DNA of 64,000 bases. Source: Cornus controversa (Eukaryota; Streptophyta; Magnoliopsida; Cornales; Cornaceae). Position numbers and translations under genes: made by a program. Positions 33,143 to 44,960 of the stretch are shown here, piece by piece (the first letter of the stretch is position 1; the number at the start of each line of letters is the position of its first letter). Where the stretch lies: contig CM048845.1 of assembly GCA_026545225.1 (NCBI GenBank), positions 74,766,033 through 74,830,032 of the forward strand. The letters are read 5' to 3'. The notes under the pieces are model-generated. The model was given only the letters and a program-made list of their open reading frames with translations. It made no database searches and was not told the DNA's origin.

Positions 33143-36100
33143 TCATGAAACAGTTCGACCATAGCAAACAGATGCAATATAAAGATTTTTTGCCCATTTC
33201 TCCTGCAAGAAACCATACAAGAGATTTAAGCTTCCAAATTGAGTTTTTGAATACCTGGAAAAATCGAAGTGACCCAAAATGATAGATGTGAACAAAGAAC
33301 CTTGACATGTGTGCTAGGAAAAGCAGAAGTCCGAAGCGTCTCTTGTGTTTCATCTGGAGGTTTTCTTCTAGGAACACTTAGAACCAAAGCAGCCTGATCT
33401 GAAGTTGCAGCAGTTGATGTTATGCGATAACCACCATCCCACCTCCGATGAATGCCTTCACTAGGATATAGAAAATCTAATTCCACAACCTGACATTTAA
33501 ACATAAAAAAATCTATCAGCAATGTTCTCTCGGCAGCATAAATGGCATTCTAATTGAGCAGGGGACCACAGATCCCAACAAAACCTGGTCAGAAAATCCT
33601 GCCCCACGAGACATGACAATCGCCCATCTACTTCCTGCAGTGGCCATGGCAGTGACATAGAATCCCTCCCTCCATTTTTTATTAATCCACTTGAATGGAA
33701 AAGACTCACTCACTTTATAGGATTGCTGTAAGTACTGGGTACCTAAATTTTTGAAGTAACATAAGTTAAGCAAGAATTTTACAAAGCGTATATGAAAATA
33801 TTGAGTTCCAATATATCTAGATATACCCTTGGACATTACTACTAACGAGCTTCCATTATTAGCTCCTGCTATTGCACTGATGTAATAATTCTTCTCCCAT
33901 TGTTCCATAATCCATTCCTTCAAAAAAGAGAAATAGAAAGAATTAGCACATACACTTAGTTTACATACTAAAAGCATATGTCCATAGAATGCTTAAGTGC
34001 TTTAATGTGCCAACATGCAGTATTAACATATAATCTGCCATATTGTAGTGCATTCCCAGGTCAAGGACCACAACCAACCTTGTGAAGAAAAAAGGGGGAG
34101 AGTTCATAAACTTGAGCAGTGAAGCCAGTCCCTGCATCCATAATTAATGCCCACAAATTCGAACATGATGCCACGCTGCTGATAAATAACCCATCTTCAT
34201 TTCCTTTCTCAATGTGTTGAGGAAGTCTCACGTCTGCCACATTATAGTGATATCTACAACACCAAATGCAGACATAACCCCTCTCTCCTATTGGTGTAAA
34301 TTTGAGAGAACCTAATGCTGTAAGTTCAAAGTACACACCTTTGCTTCATAGGCCTGCGAGCATTGTAAACACTAATCCATTGTGTTGCAGGCATTCCCAT
34401 TCGGACTTTCTTCTTTGGTTGTTCATCGTCATCCTCTTCTATCATCAGTCGTCCTCTCTTATGACCAACCTGATATATAAGCTTCACAATGTGTGTAATG
34501 TTAGAAATACTCGAGATGGAATTTCAGAAAATTTTCAATCTCAACCAGACAGCAAAAGAATATAGACAGAAGAACGTATAGAGTACCTTCTGAGCACCAT
34601 CAGTATTAATTGGCCTAATATCTGGATTTGGACCAACTATCCCATCAAATAAGGAGATATATTTTGCATAGTTAGGTTCCTCATCAAACTTCAAATTCAC
34701 CACATACTCTACGAACTGTCGAAAAGGTGCAGGACAAAAGCAACAAAGAGATTCTGGAGAAGTTGCCATTTTCTTCTTGCAAACAAGGAAACCTTTATTC
34801 TCTCCCTAATTAATCATAGTGTCAGCAAAATATATAAATAGCATAGAAACAAACCCCTATGGTAAGTCTGGAAACTGCCAACCTGGTATCCTTGCCAAGG
34901 CAACCGGCCACGGAGAAGAAAAACGAGTGTATAAGCAAGAGATTCTAAATCATCTCTCCTGCTCCCAGTTCTTCCAAGATGAGCATGCACACTTGCATAA
35001 CGAACTGTTCCCCTGTAGAACCAAAACAATCACACATTCAATGAGAATTGGAGCATACAAAACCCAAAAGTACAATACAACTAGTTGAAGGTCCAATTAA
35101 TAATTTATCACATTACCTAAAAACATCCGGTCGTTGATCATAATCAACATGTAGGCCAGTTGAACTATCTCGCCACTTGGTGGCTGGTATGTCAAAAGAG
35201 GCAATAAGATAATGAGATATTGCACAAACTTCTGATTGTATCATGTGTAAATATCTGTCCTGCAGATCAGAAAAAATATTGAATACAATTTACCTAATCC
35301 AAGGTCAACAAGAAATAGTTTTTTCTCTTCAGGAGTCCCCGGTGGGCCAAGCAAAAAGTTCTCCGGCTTTACATCCCCATGCACATATCTGCCAAAATTG
35401 CAGCAATCTTATATAGCACCATAAAGTTATGCAAAAATAGAAATTACTAGAACATCTATGGTTCCAGATTGATTTTACTATCACACAGGTAAGGAAGATA
35501 GCCTATTTTGCTGAGTAAACATTTGTGCCATGAAAAACTAAAGTTGTTTGTCCAACAAAAGACCTCTCTCCGTGTGTGTATACATATCTACACATACATG
35601 GAAAGAAAGAAAGGAAGGAAGAAAACTAAACATCATAAACAAAATTAGAAGTAAAAAAATCACCCTCTGGACTGCAACTTCTCTAATATGGAGATTGCTT
35701 CAATGGCAATGCATGCAACCATTTCAATGGACATCCTGAAGTAGATAAAAAGGAAGTAAACTTCAGATATGTGTAAAAATTGGTTTGAGAAACCAAAGAA
35801 CTACTCTAAATACATATTCTTCGGGAGCCAAATTTGAAAAAGGAACTTGCGTGTGAGAGTTGCTATTCCAAACATCCCATAAACTAGGTCCAAGCATGTC
35901 CATAACCTGCAAACAATAATGAGAGTTTTACATCTAAGAACAGATGAGTTGAGAGATAGAACTGCAGTGTCATTATATAAAAAATCAAAAATAATGCAAA
36001 TGATGCGCACCATGATGTAGTAATCGCCTTGCCGGCCCTTATAATGTACTCGAGGCACACCATGACTGCCACCAAGCGCACTGGGAAAACAGCAGAAGAA

Positions 36101-37131
36101 GCAAACCAGATGACCATACTTTTAGAGAAAGCCCAACACTTGGAACTAAATACTTGAACAAAGATGTAGAAAGAAAACCAAGAATAAGACTCACTTGTAA
36201 ACTTGCCATTCATAAGGTGGTCCATAATTACATCCTTTGCTGCTTCTATGCTCAAATTTCAAGGCAACCTAAAAAATTCAACAGATCATATAACACATCA
36301 ACAAAATAAAATACAGATCGAACAATGTGTTTTTTTATTTTTTTACCTCTACTGCCCCTGGGCCAGTTCTTTCATGCGGAACCAGAGGATTAATGCGACG
36401 ACCAACATACACTTGTCCAAATCCTCCTTTTCCCAGTTTCTTTTCAATTCTGTATGCTGGGGAACCACCAACCTGAACCTGTTGTAAAGAAACCAGAGAA
36501 TATAAAGCATTATCCATAAATTCATGTCGGCATTCCTACGACCCGGCTCCACAAATACAATTACTAATATTCTTATTTAACATTCATTCTTTCATTTCAA
36601 GAAATTATTAGAAGCACTTTCAAAAGCAATAAAATATTTTCAAAGCAAGTACTTTCACAAAATAAAACACCTACTGCCTAATCAATGCATCAAACTCCAA
36701 ACAAGAAGTACCAAATTCAACAAAAGTGAATAACTTCTACTACTCCTTCAATTCCCAAAGGAAAATTCCAATGCAAGCCCTACCACAAACATCTTAAAAA
36801 CAAATCAACAAGTTTCAAAACTCACTCAATTATACTTAAAACACATTCATGAAAGCCTAAAAAATGCAACAAATAATCAGCATAAAACTCCATCTGGTCA
36901 CTTGGGAAAAAAAGTTTGAAACTTAAACTTCTTAAATTTCTAAACCCCACGAAATTAAAAAAACCAAATGCTGAATCAACAACCTAAGCAATTTGAAGTA
37001 AAATGTTCCTTTTATTTTTGAAAACCAAAGGATAAAAAGCAGAAGTCCCAATAATGTTTCTCGGTCTTCTGACTTGCCAGCAAAACCAAAAAAACAATAC
37101 AAAAATCATCAAGAAAAAGAAAACAGGTTTG

Positions 37132-37184
<53 letters not shown>

Positions 37185-37589
37185 TATAGAGAGAGAGAGA
37201 GAGAAATTAACCTTCTCCGGAAGTGGAGCTGCGCTGCCTTCATCTTCAGCTCCCAAACCCTTATCTCCGCCGCCGCTCCGGCCACCGCTATCGTGCTCAT
37301 CCATCTCTTTCTCCCCAACCTCTTCCTTCGCCGCCGCAACCTCAGCACCACCACCGCCGACCACTCCCAAAACCCTAGCTTCCTCCTTCTCCTCACCCTC
37401 CAACAACGTCGTTCTGCGACCCGAAACCTTCACAACATTCTTCTCGCACCGAGCAGTTTGTCTCCGGCGAGCACGTACAGTTCTCGCCGCCTTATTGTCA
37501 GCGGCGGCAGCGACCTTTTCAATCGGAATCGGTTGCTTCGACGGTCGGCCTCTGCGCACTCCGCTACGCAGTTGAGGCATATCGCTCAT
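33143..37589 (-). CDS. MLK3: MUT9-like (casein kinase 1-like) protein kinase, 16 coding exons
   Basis: Exons (high to low): 37589-37212, 36478-36347, 36268-36195, 36080-36011, 35906-35851, 35735-35664, 35388-35294, 35183-35117, 35012-34883, 34805-34587, 34469-34339, 34253-34079, 33917-33827, 33742-33585, 33489-33301, 33202-33143. They total 2097 nt, an exact 698-residue frame. Residues 1-126 are a basic/Gly-rich nuclear-type tail. Kinase marks: GKGGFGQV (142-149), VALK (K174), HGDVKPEN (264-271, D266 catalytic) and DLG (289-291). The C-terminal domain ends [15 protein letters not shown], as in the plant MLK/PPK family, which phosphorylates histone H3 and photoreceptor-pathway proteins. The symbol rests on synteny with At2g25760. 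The family usually starts MPxLRSG, so M4 (37580) may be the true start. Confidence 0.93.
35736..35850 (-). other. GC-AG intron 5 of the kinase gene
   Basis: The donor reads CACAC|GCAAGT and the acceptor CTACTTCAG|GATGTCC. Only this junction gives the conserved SHTMSIEM reading, with Thr split across the exons. No GT donor nearby keeps the frame. The +3 to +6 match (AAGT) is the usual compensation in GC-AG introns. Confidence 0.85.
37136..37204. repeat. (TA)n(CA)n(GA)n microsatellite at the kinase intron 1 donor
   Basis: A compound dinucleotide repeat starting within 10 bp of the exon 1 donor (GAGAAG|GTTAAT). Translation through it gives spurious Ile-Tyr ORFs. Confidence 0.85.
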
Positions 37590-37870
37590 CCATCAAACGT
37601 GCTCGTGTGCGAAATCCCTATAATGACCTTCATGAATGATGTTCCAGAAATCAACAACCGAATCAACAGATGAAGAGTAGAGATTGGCAAAAATGGAAAT
37701 CGGAAATAGATAAGAAGATACAATATCCAATCGAATGCGTCTGTGTATCTTTGTGTGTATAGATATAGAAGGAATTAGGGTTTGGATTGTGTGAATTCAG
37801 AGATCTGTGGAGGGAAATGAAACAATGGCTTCAAAGTGGAGAGAGAGAGATGAGAGAGAAGCAATGCTCT
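37590..37870 (-). promoter_or_regulatory. Leader and promoter region of the kinase gene
   Basis: Contains GA/CT-rich tracts near 37838-37862 and no ATG-initiated competing gene. I could not place a transcription start or TATA box. Confidence 0.4.
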
Positions 37871-38027
37871 GCTGGTATATCTTTTTTTCTATTTCTATTT
37901 CAATATATTTGTATAAACTTTATGGATATGTAAAAAACAAAAATTAGACTTGACGTGGTGGTATCTGATTGGGTAAAAGTGAGTATAGAGTTTTATGGAA
38001 CTAGAGGTTATTGAAATTTGTTTTGCC

Positions 38028-38530
38028 TAGGGTCTCTTGTAGGCTGACCCGGTTCGAATTAGGCACTAAACCTAATACAAACCGTGGTTAACGGATAGAT
38101 TAAATTTTAATCCGAACTGAATCAAATCGTGACCAAATCTAATCTGAATCGAACCTTTAGAAAATGGATTGGTTCGGTTCGGATTGACGGATTGGACCTA
38201 TTCAATATTCAATAATAAATACAATTTAAATAATTTGATTAATGTGCAAAACTATAATAAAAACTTAAAAGAATAATAAATTTAAATTTAAAACTAGTGT
38301 ATAAATGTATTCTATATATATTTATATATCATATAAATTATAAAATATATTTATAAATATTCGGATTAGCTACGGTTTGGTCACGGTTCGGATCGGATTT
38401 TTCAAGCACCAATTCGTGAACCGAATCGTTGCCAACGAATTTGCAATTTTAAATCCACAACCAAATCATTACCAACGGATTAACTATGTTTCAGATCGGT
38501 TCAGGTTTACAAATTTTTCGAACACCCCTA
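38028..38530. mobile_element. hAT-like MITE rich in CGGTTCGG motifs
   Basis: The outer ends are CTAGGGTCTCTTGTAGGC on the left and the reverse complement of TTTCGAACACCCCTAG on the right. Inward lie GGTTCGGTTCGGATTG near 38172 and GGTCACGGTTCGGATCGG near 38380. The centre is AT-rich. This resembles plant non-autonomous elements with AGGGGTGTTCG ends. No clean target duplication was identified. Confidence 0.5.
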
Positions 38531-40660
38531 GTTTCTTGTTGTCTTGTTCATGCTTTGTACTCGTGTGAGAACTTATGAGAGGTTGACAAGTCAACAGGGC
38601 GTAACAGATTCCTATACTCTGATTATGCATGTGATCATTTTGTTAGTGAAAAAATTAAATAATAAGTAGAAAGAAAAATATATAATTTAACAACCTATCA
38701 ACTTTGTTATGTTTGATTAAATCAATGTATCTTGTAAACATTGATAAGAGATGATAATTAAACTCAAATGGTCTTGAATGTTCTCAACAGAGGTGTTTTG
38801 CAATATTTTTTATATTTCAAGATCTTAAACTTTAAAAAAATTAGTATAAGAGACTGCATGCATGTAAAAAAAAATCAAAGTAAATTCACGACTCAAACAA
38901 GTTCGCTTACTTTTATGTCAATTTTTCAGTTCGTCGGACTATAAATTATTTTTTTTTCTAACAATATATTCAAATAATAAAATCAAATAGGATTTGAATT
39001 TTCAATATTTCATAAAAAATTGTTGACAATCCACAAAATTTAAATTAAATTTTGCTTTGTTAAAAAAATAATAATAATAATAATTACCATAAAACATCAC
39101 ATTGCCCTGCTTCATTACTTTATTTAGAAATAAATAACCAAGATGTAGCAAAACTGCATAGACATGGACAAATATGGGATCAATGGAGTCAAGTTTGATT
39201 CTGAGTTTATTCAGTAGGTGTAAATGATTATAAAATCTTATAATGATTCATCTTTTCTCATTACATTACAACTTTGTAACTATTAATTGTCCAACTCTTT
39301 AGGTAACCTCTAAAATAAAACAAAACTTTTGATCTTGAAAAGGGTTCAAAAAAGTTTGATTTTAAGACTTTCATGAAAAGTAGATGTGCCCCAATTCCCA
39401 TAAGTTTTTCTAAAATATATATATATATATATATATATTCTGGTGTGACCAATAACGTAGCAGTATCGCCTCTCATGGTGAGCCAATGGGATCAAAACTA
39501 TATAGATTTATGAGATTTAATAAAGTTATACCTAATTCAAAAATGGTTATTCTTGCATCCTTTTTTACTATTTTGCAAAGAGTACAGTCTTGTTTGTTCA
39601 TTTATCATACTACAAATATCAATTCGACAAATGAGAAAGTATTCCACAAATATCAATTCGAGAAATGAAAAAGTATTGAATATCTTGAATATTAAACTCG
39701 ATATTTAAAAATCTCTCCTGCAAAAATAATGTAGCTCATAAACTATATTTTTCTTCCGAAAAATACTTGAAGGCTGAAGTTTCATTTAAAACAAAATGGG
39801 ATATCTCCAAATCTCTAATTACTATGCATGACAATCATGTATAAAGAAATATTCTAAACAACATGAATCTATTGTGTAAAGAAATATTCTAAAACAACAT
39901 GAATCTAGTATATATGCACATACGCACACAAACAAAGAAGTTAAAAGTGATGATATTCTTCCCCACATACCATAAGACCAGAAAATTATACTGTAAAATC
40001 AAATTAACCATCAGCTATACCGAAAAAAAAAAAAACCAAACACCCCAAAATAACCAGACCCCAGAGTTCTGATGTGACAACGGACTGTAATCATTTATTG
40101 TCTACCATTTAAGAGATGCAAATTTTATACAGAAGAGGTGCTCAAATAAGCAAAGGTCATTTTGAAGTTTATTCTTCAAATATATAAATATATATATATA
40201 TATATATACATACAAATAAGGACGGTCGAGTAATGACAAAAAATTCAATCTAAGAGTCAAAAGTAATTAAAAAATTAATCATACGGTTCAAAATCTCTTT
40301 TGCTATTTACGGTCTAAAATTACTATATCTAACGATCACGATTACAAATACGCGATAATGCCGTAGGCACAGGCAATACACTAGTGTATATCTATTATGG
40401 CAGTAAAAAACCGCCCCATTTGGCTTTCACAAATAGTTAGCATATTCTGTAATTGTCATGCATATTGGCAAAAAGAGATGTTGCATGTGTCATGATCTGT
40501 TTACACAGTATAGATATTATTTGATTTGCACACTCTTTTCTAGGTGCTTACAATCATACTATTTTTTTTAAAACGCATTTACACAATTAGGGAATGCCCA
40601 CACATATACATGTCAACAACTTTTTCCTCAAACAATGTGAGACGTCATATGATGCATTAG
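38531..40660. other. Intergenic, nothing recognised
   Basis: AT-rich with TA microsatellites near 39415-39438 and 40187-40207 and a tandem pair of TAAAGAAATATTCTAAA (39841 and 39878). No coding region or transposon end seen. Confidence 0.4.
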
Positions 40661-41234
40661 TGTGACGACCTCTATGGGTGGGTGCGAAACTCTGAGTGAG
40701 CTACCACACTGGCAGGTTACTGGTGTTACCATTCCACATCGCTTGGTCAAGTTAAGGCGAAGTGTTATATGTATGTTCATCACCCTTTTATAACACAATG
40801 CATTTTAAAGTCGCGAATCCATCAAAACTCCACAATTAAGCATGTTTAACTGAGAGTAGTACCAAAATGAGTGACTCCTGGAAAGTCTCTAGTCCAGGGT
40901 AGGCAAAAACGAACAATATTGTGTTGAGTGGGGTGAGAGCGTTACAAATGGTCTCAGAACATAAACCTAGCCAAAAGTGTACCAACGGGGACGTTAGCTC
41001 CCAAGGGGGTGGATTGTGATGACCTCTGTGGGCGAGCGAGTGTGACAACCTCTGCGAGCGAGTGTGATGTTGGATAGGGTAGAAGCGTTACAAATGGTAT
41101 CGAAGCCGGAACCTAGTCAGAAGTGTGCCAATAGGGACGTTGGGCCCTAAGGGGGTGGACAGGTTAAGTTGAAATGATATCTGTATGTTTATCACATTTC
41201 TATGACACAACGTGTTTTAAAAGCGTGATAGTCG
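40661..41234 (+). mobile_element. Cassandra TRIM, left part
   Basis: A 5' LTR (40661-40946) starts TGTGACGACCTCTATGGG and ends GCGTTACA. It contains a diverged 5S rRNA-like 3' half (ACTCCACAATTAAGCATG, GAGAGTAGTACCAAAATGAG, TGACTCCTGGAAAGTC). Next come a primer-binding site near AATGGTCTCAGAAC, about 65 bp of interior, a polypurine tract (AAGGGGGTGGAT) and a rearranged next LTR from 41015. LTRs carrying 5S promoter sequence with almost no interior define Cassandra, a non-autonomous TRIM. The unit is cut at 41234 by the LTR element. Confidence 0.88.
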
Positions 41235-41514
41235 TGTAATACCCCGTAATTTGAGGATATTTAAATTGGGTTTTTATTTATATGATGGAGTTTTTAATTA
41301 TTTAAATGCTTTAATTAATTTTGTCAATACCTTGTTTAATGTGGATGTTTGAATTATTGCTAAGTGTTGATTGAGTTTAATTGTGTGTTAAATATTTGTT
41401 TTAAATATAGTTTTTTTTTTCTGTTAAATAAAAATATGTTGGTTTGGGTTGCACTTTCTTTATTTTTGTTTCATTATTATTATTATTATTAGGTTGGACT
41501 AGGCTACTGGGCTG

Positions 41515-41553
<39 letters not shown>

Positions 41554-41990
41554 TAGTTGGGCTAAATATTTTATATTTATTAGTTTAATTATTTAAAAAT
41601 ATTAAATAAGAGAAAAGAAATTAAGGTTCAGTAGTTTCTACGCATAGAGAATTCCTACGCACAGATAGAGAGAAAACGGTAGACGCCGGGAAAAGAGAAA
41701 AAAAAGTGATTTTTGCTCAACATCACAAGGCAAGTTCGAACTCTTCTCTTCCCCTTTGAATCTGTATACATATATATTATTTGTATATATATGTTGCTGG
41801 AATATATGTATAATATATATATTAATTGTATAGACATGTTGCTAGAAATTTGTATGCAATTAATTATAAAATTAAATAATTTTGCATGCTAAAAATAATT
41901 CTGTGAATTAAACATGAAGATTTTGGAGTTTTGGTACTGTTTTAGGGTATTTTGCATATATATATACATGTGTATATGACTGTATAGGCG

Positions 41991-42036
<46 letters not shown>

Positions 42037-44960
42037 TATATTAACATGAAATTGGGTTTACTATATTCATCATTTTTAAACGTTTTTGTTCCTATTAAAA
42101 GGTAGATCTTACTTCCTAGAATAATCCTTGAAAGTTTGGTTGTGAACCGTTGGGTAGATTGACGGAAAATTGAGTTTGAAATTTTAGATTTTCGAAATTT
42201 GAAATTGGGCGTTTTTGATTTAGACCGCGAGAGGGGATGGTTTTGGTACCAATGCGTAACTTAGATCGATACGAGTTCAATGGTCTATTCATATGCGTGA
42301 TTCGATGCCCAGAAGTGATCGAAAAGTGATCTGGAAGTTTCTCCACCATTATTGTTGCTTGGAGCTTCAAGAAAAAGAAGGAAGCAGAAAGAAAAAAAAA
42401 AAAGGTGGCCACGCGTTTCGCCGGCGCATGGGGGCGCGTGCCACCTGAGCCGGTGGCCGAAAAAGTATATTTGGCCCCATTCGCGGGGACCCACCTCTGA
42501 GTCCGATATGGGTCCATTCCGAATTATTTTAGTATTTGTTTTGAATTTTTGAAAAAACTTGAAAATTAGGAAAATTTATTTTTTAAAAATACTTTTAAAA
42601 TTCTAAAAATTCCCAAAATTTTATGTCAACTTCCTAGGAGCTTAAGGAGATTAGGGTTTAAATTTCATGTCGAAATTATTTACCATTATCTTTAAATTAA
42701 TTTTTAAAATGTCTAAAAATTGGGTTTTTTTAGCTTCTTTAATTTTAGAAAATACTTAAAAAATTTCAAAATTTTCCAAATTTTTATTGTAACTTTCTAG
42801 AGGCTAAATACACTTGGGTTTAAATTATCAACTCAAAATAATCTTTCCTTTTTGTTCAATTGATTTTTAAAGTGTCCAAAAGTTGGGTTTTTTCACTTTC
42901 TGTAATTTTAGAAAATACTTTTATAATTTCAAAAATTACCAAATTTTTTATGTAAATTTTTGGAGGTTAAATAAATTTTGGTTTAAATTTTCATCTCGAA
43001 ATGAGCTTCCCTTGGTGTTCAATTAATTTTTAAAGTGTATAAAAGTTGGGTTTTCACATTCTTTTATTTGTTGAAAATATTTTTAAAATTATAAAAAATT
43101 TCAGAATGATTTAATAGGGTTATTAGAAGTAGAATAGGCCTAGAAACCTAGATAAGAGTTTGGTTTAGACTCCCTCATAGATTTGAGTGCATTGGGAGTT
43201 GGATTGGGTGTTTGCTTCTAAAGTGGTTAAATTGTGTTGTTTGATTTACTTAAATATATTTTCCTTTAAGGATATAAAGGCCCATTAAATACTTGATTAT
43301 AGCTTACTTGTGAACAATTTGTCTTATGGTGATAATTTCATGTTGGATAATTTGAATTACTTTGTTTGTACAAATTGAAATCATAATGCACCTTGTTTAT
43401 TTTATGTTTCATATTGAGAATGCATCTATACATTTTATTTGGCATGTAAGGATTGCCCAGCGTGTCAGGACCGCCTATACCTAATAAGGCATCTATTCAT
43501 TTTATTTTGCATGTAAGGATTGCCCGGCATGTCAGGATCGCCCATACCTAATAAGGTATATATGCATTTTATTTTGATATGTAAGGATTACCCGGCGTGT
43601 CAGAATCGCCTAATACCTAATAAGGTATTTATGCATTATATTTAGCATGTTGGGATTGTTCGGCGTGTCAGGATCGCCCATACCTAATAAGGTATCTATG
43701 CATTTTATTTTGTCATGTAAGGATTGCTCAGCGTGTCAGGATCGCTCATACCTAATAAGGTATCTATGCATTATATTTGGCATATTGGGATTGCCAAGGC
43801 TTGTCGGGATCGCCTAATACCTAATAAAGTATCTATGCATTATATTTGGCATGTTGGGATTGCCAATGTGTGTCCGGATCGCCTAATACCTAATAAGGTA
43901 TCTATGCATTATATTTGGCATGTTGGGATTGCCAAGGTGTGTCAGGATCGCCCATACCTAATAAGGTATCTATGCATGGCATGTTGGGATTGCCAAGGCG
44001 TGTCGGGATCGCCAAACACCTAATATGGTATCTTCATATTTTATTTGGAGCATGTCAGGATTGCCTAATATCTAGTAAGAACGTTTCTCGTTATATATTC
44101 GAGCATGTTACGATTATTTCTTGTGTAAATTTAAAACTAGTCTGCACTTGCATTAAGATAACTGATGTGTTAGTGTAGGGTGTGGGGCGGCTTTATTCTT
44201 GGATCATAGGGTTAATTGGGGATATATATTTATGAGCTGGTGGGTTATCTTTAATTGTATATAAATATAAATTTGTTTGTCTTAGGAAAGGATTATTGGT
44301 GGAGGCAGGATAGGTTTGCCTAATACCTTGTAAGGTATTTATAGAATATATGGAAGAAGGCATGTTAGGATTGTCTATGGTTTGAACTTAGAAATTCGTT
44401 TTATTTGTATTGTGATAATGGATGGGTTAGTTCAGAACATAGTTCTAGTTACTTCTAAGATGGAAGATTTAATGCCTAAACAGTATAATTATATCTATAT
44501 GTCTTTACTGTCCTCATATAGAGGGTATGTTTACCGGTTCTCTGATTGGGTTGTAGTAAAGAGAATTTGCTCGTGGGTTTAACTCACTTTGTTGATATTT
44601 CAGGTTCCAGATAATTTTTACTTGGAGATTTGCGCGTGGAGTTTGTAGAGCTTGACCATCATCCATTCTTACCATACTTAGTGTAGGGACTTAAATCTGT
44701 TCATAAAGTTTTACTTTTATGTTTTTTTTTTTTGGTTAAGGGGTTCGTGGGTTACCGGACTTCCAAGTTGTATTAAGCAAAATAATATAATGTTATTTAA
44801 CATGATTATTTATTTCAGTTAGACTTTCCTTTCAGCATTTATAATTCTTTTTCTTTTGTCATTGTATTCTATGCTTGTTTGCTATCAATTGTTAGTATCT
44901 CTCAAATTTTGTGTATGAGACTGGCCACCTCATGCGCAAAATTTTCTGGGGGGTATTTCA
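41235..44960 (+). mobile_element. 3.7-kb LTR-type insertion, probable solo LTR
   Basis: Starts TGTAATACCCCGTAATTTG, ends GGGGTATTTCA, and is flanked by AGTCG on both sides (41230-41234 and 44961-44965). TG...CA ends with a 5-bp duplication are the LTR hallmark. No gag or pol sequence lies inside and I see no second LTR copy, so it is best read as one long LTR left by recombination. Long LTRs beginning TGTAATACCCCG are typical of the Tekay/Del Gypsy group (from memory). It contains a GC-rich block at 42410-42460 and a tandem array at 43425-44085. Confidence 0.8.
43425..44085 (+). repeat. ~68-bp tandem array inside the long LTR
   Basis: About nine or ten units, each with GGCATGTTGGGATTGCC, GTGTCAGGATCGCC and ATACCTAATAAGGTATCTAT. 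Later units (from about 43780) share more detail with each other than with early ones, suggesting recent expansion. The 99-codon ORF across it is the repeat translated. Confidence 0.9.

Noticed and set aside
36984..37211. Extension of kinase exon 1 through [15 protein letters not shown]
   Set aside because: A GT donor at 37211 and continuation of family homology at 36478 show this is intron.
37054..37673. Plus-strand ORFs of 173-199 codons
   Set aside because: Antisense to kinase exon 1 and its microsatellite; Ser/Pro-rich reading reflects GC-rich complement, not a gene.
43425..44085. CRISPR-like array
   Set aside because: Units abut as a degenerate tandem repeat with no unique spacers, in a plant LTR.
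43724..44178. ORFs with repeated IPNKVSMHYIWH peptides
   Set aside because: Translation of the 68-bp tandem repeat without other support.
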